Part shown: piece by piece, positions 52,041 through 62,158 of the stretch | Layout of the letters: each line of letters opens with the position of its first letter | How positions within the stretch are numbered: position 1 is the first letter of the stretch | NCBI GenBank assembly: GCA_900208305.1 | Contig: OAPG01000013.1 | Location: 248,001-312,000 of the forward strand | Direction: 5' to 3' | DNA length: 64,000 nt | Origin: Melanopsichium pennsylvanicum | Taxonomy: Eukaryota > Basidiomycota > Ustilaginomycetes > Ustilaginales | Program-made: the position numbers and the translations under genes | The notes under the pieces: model-generated | Database searches by the model: none | The model's input: only the letters and a program-made list of their open reading frames with translations | What the model was told of the DNA's origin: nothing

Positions 52041-52406
52041 TATGCTCAAGCCAAACAAACACACATAAAGTTGCGATTCCAGTCAACTTTTTCTAACATC
52101 ATCTTTCCGACTGTCTGTGCTGGTTCAACATCTGACGGTCGTATGGCTCAAATGACCGTGTTTCGTACCCAAAACTTTTTGCTTCAACAGTTTACACATG
52201 CCAAAAGCTACAGCGCATCAGGCGTGTGAAGAGGAATACGAAAATAGCATAGGTCTGGTAGCATTACAAGTAAATTACAGTACTGAAGAGCCGTTGGGAA
52301 TACAAAAAAAAACAGCAATTACGACGTATAGATCGGTGGGAATCACAGGAGCAACACGTCCAAATCCAAAAGTATACCATCATCAAAGAAGAGATTTCAC
52401 TCGCTC
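52041..52406. other. Convergent 3' region COG3/NUF2
   Basis: 366 bp between the two stops. No repeat or gene is seen. It would include a NUF2 3' exon only if the GTATGA at the NUF2 stop is a real donor. Confidence 0.4.
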
Positions 52407-53813
52407 TCATACCTGAAAGCGTTCAAGCTGAAGCGAATTGGTCAAAGTACTGATGTAAAGCCTGACGGCGGTCTCGATCGCATCCTTTTGCCTAATCATC
52501 TTCTTCTGATACGCTTCATACGCCTCCTCCAATTCAGCCATCTTTGCTTCAATCTTCTCACTCTCCATGTTCTTGACATCGGCAATGTGATTTTTCCTTT
52601 CCCTCTCCTGTTTGGCATGTGTAAATTCGGATTGAAGATTCTCCATTTTGTTCGTATGCTTCTCGGTAACATCCATCAACGTCTTGCGATTCCTGTTCTG
52701 CTTATCTTCGAGTCGCTTCATCTCATACTCTGTCATCTCCAACGAATGTTTGAGACTTGCCAATTGGTTGTTGATACCTTGCGATAAAGCTTGAAGATCG
52801 GCCTGGTTCTGAACCTCTTCTTTGCCTTTGACAATCTCGAGGTTGACTTCATGCATGGCGTTCATGCATGTCTCGAGATCGTTGCTCAGCGTGTCAAGGG
52901 TTTCGAGGTTGCGCTTGAACTCTTGCACCTTCTTGAGCGTCTCTTGAAGTGAGACGGTGTCTTTGTCTAGTTGCTCTCCAAGCTCACGTACGCTATTCTT
53001 CATCTTGCTCGGGGATGAAACGACGCGCGCTTCGAGATAGGTAATCTTTTCATAGATCTGGAACTTTTCTTGTGCCAACTCGGCGTGTTTGATGGCGAGT
53101 GTATCCTTGCGCTTCTTCAGGTCTTCAAGTTCCTCGATGGTCTCCTTTTGCTGATTTCGCGCCGCGAGCAGGTCATCGGTGATCTCGGCATTGATACGCT
53201 GGAGTTCTTTCACCTTGGGCTCATCGAGCTCACGCTCGGCTTTGAATCGAGCCAATTCACTGCGTTGGCGATCGATGTCGTCTTCGATCTCGTTGCGCTT
53301 GTTTTCGAGATCTTCGGAGCCGGTGACGAGCTCTTCAAATTCGACGATGCGATCGGAGCGGAAGCGGTAGAAGTTGACGAGAGCCGACATTTGACGACGG
53401 AATCGCTTGGGGTTGGGTCGTGTCAAGTCTTGGAGGGTAAAGTCGTAAAGGGTAGCAGCGTTCATCATATCTTTGACCTCGCGAAAGAACATGAGCATCT
53501 GCAAACCGTCCTCGTAGAGTTCCCTGTACTCGACATACGCGAGCGCATCGTGACGTCTGCTGTCCATCATCTCTGTTGTTGTTCCAGACAGACATTCGAG
53601 AAAAGCAACAAAGACTCGGTGTGCTACGTGACCCTGTGGCTTTTGCAGATCTTCGGGTGAGATGGAGAGTCCCATTTCGGAGAGGACGCCGAGTAGCTCG
53701 TCGATTTTTACGACGGGAAAAGACGAGTAGTTGCCATCGCGGCTGCCCTGAACTGCGTCGGATGGTATGCGTGCCGAGGACATGGGATATGACGGATTGA
53801 CAGCGGAAGCCAT
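52407..53813 (-). CDS. NUF2: Kinetochore protein Nuf2 (Ndc80 complex)
   Basis: Subunit of the Ndc80 complex that links kinetochores to microtubules in mitosis. 468 residues, ATG at 53811-53813. The N-terminal calponin-homology domain spans about residues 25-150, starting FPVVKIDELLGVLSEMGLSI. It includes the Nuf2 signature LQDLTRPNPKRFRRQMSALV and NFYRFRSDRI. From about 155 to the end it is a continuous coiled coil. The last codons read TTT CAG GTA TGA, so the stop overlaps a splice-donor-like GTATGA. A short extra 3' exon cannot be excluded. Divergent from the methyltransferase gene and convergent with COG3. Confidence 0.94.
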   Translation of the reverse strand: MASAVNPSYPMSSARIPSDAVQGSRDGNYSSFPVVKIDELLGVLSEMGLSISPEDLQKPQGHVAHRVFVAFLECLSGTTTEMMDSRRHDALAYVEYRELYEDGLQMLMFFREVKDMMNAATLYDFTLQDLTRPNPKRFRRQMSALVNFYRFRSDRIVEFEELVTGSEDLENKRNEIEDDIDRQRSELARFKAERELDEPKVKELQRINAEITDDLLAARNQQKETIEELEDLKKRKDTLAIKHAELAQEKFQIYEKITYLEARVVSSPSKMKNSVRELGEQLDKDTVSLQETLKKVQEFKRNLETLDTLSNDLETCMNAMHEVNLEIVKGKEEVQNQADLQALSQGINNQLASLKHSLEMTEYEMKRLEDKQNRNRKTLMDVTEKHTNKMENLQSEFTHAKQERERKNHIADVKNMESEKIEAKMAELEEAYEAYQKKMIRQKDAIETAVRLYISTLTNSLQLERFQV

Positions 53814-54432
53814 GATTAGGACGTAGATGCACTAGCGAGTGCGTTAAATGGGTCGAGTGCACTGATTGGTGAATAAGATACTTTGGAAGATGATGTTGCG
53901 GATGATGGTAGCTGCAAGATGATGGTGGTTGAGATTCGGCATTGTTAAAATGTGTTGTTCTCTATTATTGAGCTATTATTGAGCTATTATTATTGAGCTC
54001 TCTCTCGCCTAAAATTGGGAGAATGGGCCAACTATGGCAGCTCAGCCCTGAATGTTGCTCTTATTTAATTTCATGAGATTAGAAAATAAAATAAAATAAA
54101 ACTGACGCGTTTTGAGACGTGCAAACACCAAAGCACCAAAGCACCAAAGCACCAAAACAGCTTCAAAGCCAAAATCAGGTTTGAAACACTCTACAGCACG
54201 TGACCTATCATTCTCCACATTTCTCGAGTTGGCAGTGTGACCCTTTGCTCTGTGTCTCCCTTCCACATCCTCTTCGCTTTGTCACAAGGAGGCAAGGTAC
54301 ATCAGCACGCTCCTCTATCTTTTAGAATCAGACGTGAGGTCATCATCATCCTACCAACACTGCACAAGAATGTTTCCACATTTTGGCAGTGAAACCCACC
54401 CAAAGAAAGACGAGCTCTGCGTGTAGCACAAC
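53814..54432. other. Divergent NUF2/methyltransferase intergenic region
   Basis: 619 bp with two short tandem repeats: about three copies of an 11-bp ttattgagcta unit (53962-54000) and four copies of CACCAAAG (54126-54157). Both promoters must lie here. Confidence 0.5.
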
Positions 54433-55371
54433 ATGGCTCGGAAGTCTGAACGAGGCGGCAAAGCTGCTGCCCATTCCCGTATTGCCGATGCTGATCATGA
54501 GCAGCCTTCAGACAGCGGAACAGAATTTGAAGATGGAGCAGGCGCATCGTCCACATATGAACATGCAGTCAACCTTCCAGCCCATCAGACCAAACATGTC
54601 GTAGAGCTTACTTATCGCTTTCCTTCAATCCACACATCATTCAAAATTGTGCAGCGCAATGACACAAATAGCACAGGATCATCTCTCTGGCTTTCCTCGC
54701 AGGTGCTCTCCTCGTATCTCTTGCATACGTACTGCAAACCCCAAGTTAGCAAACGATTTGGCGCACAAAGGAGAATGCTGGAGCTTGGATCGGGGACAGG
54801 ACTGCTCTCGTTGCTCATGGCGCGACTTGGCTGGAAAGTCATAGCAACCGACATTCCACCTGTACTCGATTCGGTGCTTGAGCCCAACGTCAAACTTGGT
54901 GTGTATCAGCTCGTGAATGCAGGTATCGCTGGCGAGGATCAGATTCATGTGGCTGAGCTGGATTGGATGGTAGAACCTGACAAATGGCACTGGGATCCTG
55001 AATTGGATTTTCCGACCACAAAGGCCTACGCTTCTTCTTGTAGAGCATCCATCGAGCCTGCAGCAGAGCAGCATTTTGACCTCATCCTCACGGCGGACAC
55101 AATTTACGAACCATCCCTTATCAGACCCCTCTTTTCCACCCTAGCTCACTTGTATCAGCGCAAAGCTGATTCAAAGCCCACAGTGCTGCTCGCATTGGAG
55201 CGCAGAGACCCAGCTCACATCATCCAAGCACTCGAAATCGCCAGACAAGACTATGCATTGGCTTTCAAACAGATCCCTGCTAAGCGCGTCCGCAAGATCT
55301 TTGATACACTTGGTGACGGCACCACTTGGTCCAGGGACGACTGGAATGGCGTCGAGATTTGGAAGCTCTAG
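54433..55371 (+). CDS. SAM-dependent lysine methyltransferase, family 16/METTL21-type
   Basis: Probable protein-lysine N-methyltransferase of the family that modifies eEF1A and other translation or chaperone proteins. 312 residues, ATG at 54433. Residues 1-50 are Ser/Gly/Asp-rich. SAM-binding motif I is LELGSGTGLL (116-125). The acidic end of the second strand is VIATDIP, and the family-type ADTIYEPSLIRPLF motif comes after LDLILT-like FDLILT. The WLSSQVLSSYL helix before motif I is the family's N-terminal element. Relatives include yeast Efm6 (YNL024C) and Nnt1/Efm7; which one is orthologous cannot be told here. Its 3' end converges with the glutaredoxin gene (168 bp). Confidence 0.82.
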   Translation: MARKSERGGKAAAHSRIADADHEQPSDSGTEFEDGAGASSTYEHAVNLPAHQTKHVVELTYRFPSIHTSFKIVQRNDTNSTGSSLWLSSQVLSSYLLHTYCKPQVSKRFGAQRRMLELGSGTGLLSLLMARLGWKVIATDIPPVLDSVLEPNVKLGVYQLVNAGIAGEDQIHVAELDWMVEPDKWHWDPELDFPTTKAYASSCRASIEPAAEQHFDLILTADTIYEPSLIRPLFSTLAHLYQRKADSKPTVLLALERRDPAHIIQALEIARQDYALAFKQIPAKRVRKIFDTLGDGTTWSRDDWNGVEIWKL

Positions 55372-55539
55372 CATCACATTTATCTTGACCAACTCCAATA
55401 ACACACATTACCATCGCGCAGAATCAATTTGCCGCATTATAAAGTAAGCTTTTGCGTAGAACAACTAATGTACAAATGCACCGTAATGCAACCAGCATCG
55501 GAAGAGCGTGATATTGTCAAAGTGGGGAGTGGGATCAAT

Positions 55540-56352
55540 TTATCCCTGCAGCATCTCTTTGAATTCTCCACTCTCAATACTCTCCTTGAGAATGTCGAGA
55601 CCGCCGATGAGTTCGCCGTTGACAATGATCTGGGGGAAGGTGGGCCACTCGTTGAGCTTCTTGAGGCCCTGTCTCACGTTTTCATCCTTCAAGATGTCGT
55701 AGTGACCAAAATCAACCTTCTCCTGTCTCAATAAGTTGACTGTCTTCTGGCTGAAACCACATCGGGGTGTGTCTGGGTCGCCCTTCATGAAAAGCATGAC
55801 TGTGCTTTGTTCCATGAGCTTTTTGCATCGTGCAAAGATTTCTTCTTCGGTCTCGGGTACGACATCATCCTGCACGTCATCTTCTTCATCGGCATAGGCG
55901 GTAGCAGCGTTGTTGCGTGAGGAGTTGAAAGCATCGTAAACATCGGACGCAGCGCGAGGAGCAGCAGAGGTTTTGGATACACTGCCAGTACCGTTGGCGC
56001 GAGTGGAAGCAACGTGGGTTGCAACGGCAGCCGAGAGGGCGGATGCGTTGGCACCGCTGATGCGCGAGAGAAGAGTGTGTCCACGAAGCAATACGAACGA
56101 GGGCACCGCCTCAATGTCGAATGATTCAGAGACATCGGGGAGCGACTCGGCCTCAATGACGAGGCATAGCACTTGAGGGTACTTGATTGCGATTTCTTTG
56201 ACCACCTCGTTCATCTGCTTGCATGGTTCAGCCCAGGGTGCATAGAAGTTGAGAAGAGACACACGGGTCAAGTCTTGCTGCATGATCTCTGTAAAGTGCT
56301 CTGGCGATGTGACCTCGACGAGGTTGCTGGGGCCTGCTTCGGCTGCCGACAT
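55540..56352 (-). CDS. GRX4: Monothiol glutaredoxin Grx3/4 (thioredoxin-glutaredoxin fusion)
   Basis: Cytosolic/nuclear CGFS glutaredoxin that binds a [2Fe-2S] cluster with glutathione and signals iron status to iron regulators. From ATG 56350-56352 the protein has 270 residues, the usual size. The N-terminal thioredoxin-like domain carries WAEPCKQM (40-47) in place of WCGPC. An Ala/Ser and acidic linker follows. The C-terminal glutaredoxin domain has CGFS at 198-201, then WPTFPQIIVNGELIGGLDIL, which holds the TFP and GG glutathione-binding elements. The frame continues upstream to another ATG at 56521-56523 (57 extra residues), judged unlikely as the main start. Divergent from the TBC gene. 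Confidence 0.95.
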   Translation of the reverse strand: MSAAEAGPSNLVEVTSPEHFTEIMQQDLTRVSLLNFYAPWAEPCKQMNEVVKEIAIKYPQVLCLVIEAESLPDVSESFDIEAVPSFVLLRGHTLLSRISGANASALSAAVATHVASTRANGTGSVSKTSAAPRAASDVYDAFNSSRNNAATAYADEEDDVQDDVVPETEEEIFARCKKLMEQSTVMLFMKGDPDTPRCGFSQKTVNLLRQEKVDFGHYDILKDENVRQGLKKLNEWPTFPQIIVNGELIGGLDILKESIESGEFKEMLQG

Positions 56353-57466
56353 TTTTTTAAGATTATCTGGTAGGTGTGGCTGGGTACGTTTGTTCGTATT
56401 TGATGAAGAAAGCAAGAAGCCAAGGGGGTGAGATGAGAGATGAGAGGCCAAGATTGCTGCGGAAGGTGTAGGCGAAGAAAGGCGATCGTGGTTGTCAACA
56501 TTTGAGTTATAAGCCTTGGGCATTCATCCACCCACTCTCTGTCTCTGTCTCTGTCTCTGTCTCTTTCTCTCTCTCTTTGCGTGTGTTGGCCTATCTGCTG
56601 CGTGGATTTCGCAATATTATTCTTCAAAATCAGATAAAGAGGCCAAAGGGGTTAGACAAAGGAACTGAAATGCGGCAGACAATATTACGGTATTATAATA
56701 TTTTATATTTTGAATGGCGTCTTTTCTCCTCAGCTCAGCCGAAAAATATAAGTGGCGACATTCATGTTAAACCCGAATCAATTTAGTAATTTTGATAATT
56801 CTTCTAGCTTCGACCATTTTACTGTATTTTACTGCGATATAACAAGGCAAGTTTAGTAGAGATCGGGCCAAGCAACCCTCCGATAGCGCATTGGTGGGCA
56901 GACAGACAGACAGACAGTCACAAAACTGTGAGTATTGCAGAGGCCAAGTCTGAGACGCAGCCAAAAGTTACACTGTACAAAGTCAACTCGTGCTCAGTTC
57001 TTCTCGTCCTCTTGTGGTGTTGCTCTCAAACAAGAGCTGTTGAATTCGCTCGAAAGCCTCCTCATTGCAAATCTTGAACACTACGATGTACCACTGACAT
57101 TCTATCATGAAGTAAAATTCAACATCATCTCCATCTCAACCGCGTACGAGGGCCCTGCCTTTCTTCACATTTGCTAATTAGCCATCTGCAAATCCCAACT
57201 TTGGCATTCACTATAACGCTGAGGCCTGCAGCATACAAGTCAATCCTCGAACGTTGGAACCAATCATATCTCGTTCCTTCCGGCACCATCACCCTGATTC
57301 GAATGGCCAAATCCGTGCCCTATACCAATCATGGCGCTGTGCTGAGCTTCTCAAAGGCATACGCCCAGCCATTCACCTACTAAAATCCTATTCGTATGGC
57401 AATTCTGCTTCTGCCTTCAGCTACGCCATTCAGTTGTGCTTGAGAATCGCCATTTAGGACGAAAAA
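56353..57466. other. Divergent GRX4/TBC intergenic region
   Basis: 1.1 kb containing both promoters, a GTCTCT repeat (56541-56577) and a short (GACA)n array near 56899-56917. A/T-rich around 56680-56800. No gene or iron-response element could be assigned. Confidence 0.5.
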
Positions 57467-59458
57467 ATGACGGAATCACACCCTTCAGCTCGTTCTGGAC
57501 CCAAATATAAAGCGTTCTCAAGGTCCCTATCCCAACGTGTCTTGCCAACACAGCTTCGACCCAAGACAGCACCAACATCGCCTGATCCTGGAGAGCACCC
57601 AGCTGGCGCCACTCTAGCACCCCCTCTTCCACTCTCACCGAGAATACGAAGATCTTCAGCTCCAGAAGAAGGCACGCAAACACCGCATTGGCGATCCAAC
57701 CAATTCACAACCCCGCTCGACTCTGATATAGAATTTGTGCGCAGGACTTATGCGCATTTCTCTGTAGCAGGCGTTCCCGACGATGGCTTCTCAGATGGCA
57801 AAGAGTACACTCGAGAGAAGAATGGATTGCCAGCCTGGGAAGAAGCTGCTCTCTCGCGACCAAATAGCACGATTGCTCCTCGCAACGCTGCTCAGCAATC
57901 GCAACCGTTGACACCGTCCTTACAGCCACCACACCTGAACGCTTCCGCCCCAAATGGCGTCAGCAGTCGTATACTGCCAGTCCTGAACGTCAGTAGGAGT
58001 ACCCCGAGCGGGCTGTCGCAGCGCAGTGTTCAATCGCCATTCCAGAGCAGCAACGCTCACCTCGGCAGCCCATCGATCCCTGCATCCTTCAGTGCACAGT
58101 CATCCCTCTCCAATGGAGTATCCCTCTCGACGGATGAGAGGAGACGGCGTCAAGAGCTCGCCGAGAAAAGACGCGGCGAGCTAATTGGAAATATCGATCG
58201 CTATGGCTTCTTTTCCGAGGGCTCTACCACCTCTCACCACAAAGCTGTATTGCTGCCGTCCACTCTCTTTATCGCTCTGTTGCCCAAAAAGTCTACCAAA
58301 GGCCTCGCGGCACAGCATGTACCTCATCCCACCAGTCTAGCTGACACGACCCCACACAAAGCAAAGGGGAGCGATCAATCCAAATCTCACGCGCTTCTCG
58401 CAGCTCGCTCAGCAGCCGATGTGACCCATCGCCAACGCGAACAGGAGCGCATAGCAAAGTGGGCACGTATGCTCACTGTCAAAGCTCGCGATCAAGGCCA
58501 CAACGCTGTTCAGTTCGATTTTGCCAAAGGCATCGACAAGAAGCTTCGGCGACGCATTTTCAAAGGCATCCCCGACAGCTGGCGATCAGCTGCCTGGGCA
58601 GCGCTCATTCAACATCGTCAGGGAACCGAAGAGGGTCATCACTCGTATTCTCTCGCGAAATCGCATATGCAAACAGCAGGCGCAAATATACCCATCTCTC
58701 TCACGCAGCCTGATGCACAAAACTTTGATAGGTTAAAAGCGATGCCCTGCCCGCACGATGTGCAGATCGATCTCGATGTCCCACGCACCATTTCGGGTCA
58801 TATTCAGTTCCATACCAGGTATGGACAGGGACAAAGGGCGTTGTTCCACGTGCTGCATGCCATTTCGATGCTGTGCGAGCAGTGCGGATACTGCCAAGGT
58901 ATGGGGCCGATTGCTGCGACGTTGTTGTGCTATTTCACTCCCGAACGTGCATATGCGGCAATGGTGCTGATGCACAACCATGTGAACCTTCACTCCACCT
59001 TTGCGCCAGGTTTCCCAGGATTGGTGGAGAATCTGTTCGTACAAGATCAGCTGCTGCGCAATTACATGCCAGAGCTAGCGGACGTCTTTGATCAACACAT
59101 GGTGGTGGCTAGTTCGTACGCAACAAAGTGGTACATTACCTTGTTTTCCAACTCGATACCCTTTGAGACGCAGCTCAGGGTTTGGGATGCGTGGTTGTTG
59201 GACGGTCAGGATGTGATCACGCTCGTGGCTGTTGCTCTCATATGGGCGCACAGAGGGGTCATATTGGAGCAGAAAGCGGATTTTGAGAGCATCTTGAGTG
59301 CGTTGAGCAGCTTCTTTGTGCCCGAGGACGATGATGCATTGATGTTCTGGGTCCAAGATGCACTGGCCAGGAGGCATGTCAGAGATACCATCGGCAGAGC
59401 AAGGGAAGAATACAGAAGAAAGGTCGAACGCGGAGATGCTGCCGCTCTGATGTTATGA
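57467..59458 (+). CDS. TBC-domain Rab GTPase-activating protein
   Basis: Predicted Rab-GAP regulating vesicle traffic; target Rab unknown. 663 residues, ATG at 57467, no introns. The first 330 residues are Ser/Pro-rich. The TBC domain spans about 350-640, starting KLRRRIFKGIPDSWRSAAW. The arginine finger is Arg440 in IDLDVPRT and the glutamine finger is Gln477 in GYCQGM, so both catalytic residues are present. A C-terminal tail rich in Arg/Glu follows. The conserved RVWDAWLLDGQDVI helix near the end fits a Gyp-type protein. The specific subfamily cannot be set without a search. Confidence 0.92.
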   Translation: MTESHPSARSGPKYKAFSRSLSQRVLPTQLRPKTAPTSPDPGEHPAGATLAPPLPLSPRIRRSSAPEEGTQTPHWRSNQFTTPLDSDIEFVRRTYAHFSVAGVPDDGFSDGKEYTREKNGLPAWEEAALSRPNSTIAPRNAAQQSQPLTPSLQPPHLNASAPNGVSSRILPVLNVSRSTPSGLSQRSVQSPFQSSNAHLGSPSIPASFSAQSSLSNGVSLSTDERRRRQELAEKRRGELIGNIDRYGFFSEGSTTSHHKAVLLPSTLFIALLPKKSTKGLAAQHVPHPTSLADTTPHKAKGSDQSKSHALLAARSAADVTHRQREQERIAKWARMLTVKARDQGHNAVQFDFAKGIDKKLRRRIFKGIPDSWRSAAWAALIQHRQGTEEGHHSYSLAKSHMQTAGANIPISLTQPDAQNFDRLKAMPCPHDVQIDLDVPRTISGHIQFHTRYGQGQRALFHVLHAISMLCEQCGYCQGMGPIAATLLCYFTPERAYAAMVLMHNHVNLHSTFAPGFPGLVENLFVQDQLLRNYMPELADVFDQHMVVASSYATKWYITLFSNSIPFETQLRVWDAWLLDGQDVITLVAVALIWAHRGVILEQKADFESILSALSSFFVPEDDDALMFWVQDALARRHVRDTIGRAREEYRRKVERGDAAALML

Positions 59459-60247
59459 TGTTGATCCTCTAGCTTGTCGATCCTGCCTCACTACTGCATC
59501 TCTGTAAGGCTCTCAACGCCACTCACGTGTACTCACCACCTCACTCTTATTCATCGCATCTTAGAGATACTCTCTTGTTTAGTGTCGAAATGATCTTGCT
59601 TTCGTCTTGACGTTGGCTCTGTTGTATGCTTTTGTTCTCGATTTGCATTTGTTCGGATGTACTTGACATGTTTCGGCAAGAAAAGTGACCTAGATAGGCT
59701 GGCTTGATCAATGCACCCGCTCGGAAAGCGTCAAGCGTGGGCTGAAGATGACATTGACTGTTGATGTGGAGGATTTCGGTCGTGGTTGGGACGGATGCAT
59801 GCTGAAAGACGTGGCGAGCTGCGACGAAATTTGCCTGCTCCCCTCTCGCTGTCAGATGCGAGCTCGTGCATGTGCGAGTCTGTCAGAAAAAAGAAACGGA
59901 GACATTTGCTCTCGAGCCTCCAAACATCATCAGAAAGACGCCGATGCCGACACCAACGGACCCTGAACTCGAAACAACTCTGTAATGCAGATCTGTGTCA
60001 ACACACCAAAAACAATCATCATCTTATACGCATTCTGCTTTCGACTCTTCTTTCACCTTGTTCATTCCCCAATGCTTCAACTGCCGCAGTCATCATGTTG
60101 CACCTGACACTGATTTTGGTGGGACCCTTGATTTAGAGCTGCCGCTTCCGACATCGACAGAGCTGCTAACCAGGACGACTGACTCAATCTGGACCTTGGT
60201 AACTGTTGGATTTAACCTAGGCGACATTTGCAGGAGCTATCGCAAGA
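59459..60247. other. Intergenic region TBC/Elongin-A-like
   Basis: 789 bp that hold the 3' end of the TBC gene and the promoter of the next gene on the same strand. No repeat or coding evidence. Confidence 0.5.
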
Positions 60248-62158
60248 ATGAAGGATTGGCGCAGATCTCCAGAGCCGCCTGGCATGATGGGACTCAAAGA
60301 TACCTCTTACCAAATTCAAGGCAACTGGGGTCAACCAGAAGAGCTTCTCCATCCTTCTGCGTCTTCCGACTTTGACCCTGCCTCTCCGCTTCCCCATATG
60401 GCACCCACTGTCTTGCTCACAGATTCTCCCCGCACTCGCAACCCCGCGCCATCACTCTTAACGGGCTCCAACATGAGCCTCTACTCTATGTGCCTCCGCG
60501 TCATTCTGCGAAACGTATCGTCCGTCCAAGATCTTGGCGATATGCCCTATCGCAATGCTAAACCCATCCTCGAAGAGTGTCGCATTGATCAGCTCATCGG
60601 AATCGAAGAAGCTTCTCCACACCTGCTTGAGCATACCGAAGAAATATGGAAACGCAACTGCCTGCGAGACTTTATTGATCTACGCAAAAAATACAACCCT
60701 TCCAATAGCATTTCAACTACATCGCCTCCCAAGGAACCAAAAAGCTGGAGAAGGCTGTATTTTAGGTCAAAAGGTGAAATCGAGCAAGCAGTAGTAGAAG
60801 CCGCACAACGAATCAAGGACAAGTATGCTCAGCATCGAGCGGAAAAGGATGCAAAGAAGCTAGTAGTCAGCGATAGGCCGCTGATGCGTAAAAGCGCCAG
60901 GAGTGGTGGGAGAAAGTTCGGTATGATGATTGGTGGTGGCATTGCTGGAGGAGGTGCGAGTGTCAGCAAGGGGCAGAGCTTGATCAACAGGGCAAAAGCC
61001 GGAAGCGTGGCTCAGGCGAAGCTGACTGCAAGGGCACGAGGAGTATTTCGGACCCAAGGGAGGAGTAAGCAGGTAGGTATGGGAATCGCGCCGGAAGCTG
61101 CGGGCGTTAGATTGGGTGCCAAAACGATGATAGCCCCAAAAAGAATTGCGGATGGAGCAAGCCAAGGTTTAATGAAAATGAGGGACTTTTCGAAACCTCT
61201 TCCCCGAAGCGATTCGTCGGATGATGCAGCAAAGTCAACATCACGTGGATCCACGGCAAGTTCGCAAAGAACAGAAAGCGAGGCGGCAAGGCACGGCAGA
61301 CCATCAGCAGATGCCGCAGATGAATTGATAGGGTTGCCCAGATTGAAGCCGCATCAACTGGCAGCAGCGCCGCCCTTGACACCTTGCACCTCCTCGACAG
61401 CATCCAAAAACAAGTCATCTTGCGCTTCTTACACTGGGGAAAAGAAGTCACCTCTGTCATCCCCGCCACCGGATATTGCACGAATGGAAAGGAGAAAGCT
61501 GGACTTTTTCGGCAGCGTGCGATTCTCATGCTCTGCGGCTGCCACAGGCAGTAGCTCTGGTGCGGGGTCCCCCATATATTCAATCACCTCTGGCTCTGAA
61601 GTGAGAGGTATGAAGCGAAGCTTGAGTGCAAGCAATACTGGCAAAAGTATTGACTCGGCCTCGATAGGAAACCCATCGCGGACAAACATGGACAAAAGCA
61701 GTACTTTGGTCACGAAAAATGACACCTCACCACCAGCCAGGTCTGCAACAGCAATGTCGTTCTTCCAAACCACCTCCAACAAGAGCAGTAGTGGTGTTCG
61801 TGTGGTTCAGGCCAAACGTGCACGAGTACAAGACACACAGCTTTCGCCACGCAACAGCCCGCCATCGACAGCACCAAACGAGAAAACTTGGCAGGAAAAA
61901 TCTCGAACCATCCCATCAAGCACAAATGCAAACACTCAATGGATCGCATCACAGTCGAATGGATCAAGCCCAAGACAATCGCCAGCGAAAGCGACACCAT
62001 TCAAGCAGCAAAGTATCGCTTTGAATGGCTGGACAAGGTCGGAGGTAAAAGACGAGAGGGTGGCAAGAGCATCTGCAGCCGCATTGAGTTCGATTTTTGC
62101 TCCCATCCGATCGAGTCCGGCTGGCCATGGTACGAGAGGTGCAAATGGTCATCGTTGA
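60248..62158 (+). CDS. ELA1: Elongin-A-like protein
   Basis: Elongin A is a transcription elongation factor and, in yeast, the substrate-receptor part of an Elc1-Cul3 ubiquitin ligase for stalled RNA polymerase II. 636 residues, ATG at 60248; a second ATG at residue 76 would start directly at the domain. The Elongin-A domain spans about 76-200. It begins SLYSMCLRVILRNVSSVQDL and continues YRNAKPILEECRIDQLIGIE and THEEIWKRNCLRDF-type EEIWKRNCLRDFIDLRKKY, with the BC-box and F-box-like order of the family. The remaining 430 residues are Ser/Lys/Arg-rich and disordered, with basic patches suited to nuclear location. Confidence 0.87.
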   Translation: MKDWRRSPEPPGMMGLKDTSYQIQGNWGQPEELLHPSASSDFDPASPLPHMAPTVLLTDSPRTRNPAPSLLTGSNMSLYSMCLRVILRNVSSVQDLGDMPYRNAKPILEECRIDQLIGIEEASPHLLEHTEEIWKRNCLRDFIDLRKKYNPSNSISTTSPPKEPKSWRRLYFRSKGEIEQAVVEAAQRIKDKYAQHRAEKDAKKLVVSDRPLMRKSARSGGRKFGMMIGGGIAGGGASVSKGQSLINRAKAGSVAQAKLTARARGVFRTQGRSKQVGMGIAPEAAGVRLGAKTMIAPKRIADGASQGLMKMRDFSKPLPRSDSSDDAAKSTSRGSTASSQRTESEAARHGRPSADAADELIGLPRLKPHQLAAAPPLTPCTSSTASKNKSSCASYTGEKKSPLSSPPPDIARMERRKLDFFGSVRFSCSAAATGSSSGAGSPIYSITSGSEVRGMKRSLSASNTGKSIDSASIGNPSRTNMDKSSTLVTKNDTSPPARSATAMSFFQTTSNKSSSGVRVVQAKRARVQDTQLSPRNSPPSTAPNEKTWQEKSRTIPSSTNANTQWIASQSNGSSPRQSPAKATPFKQQSIALNGWTRSEVKDERVARASAAALSSIFAPIRSSPAGHGTRGANGHR

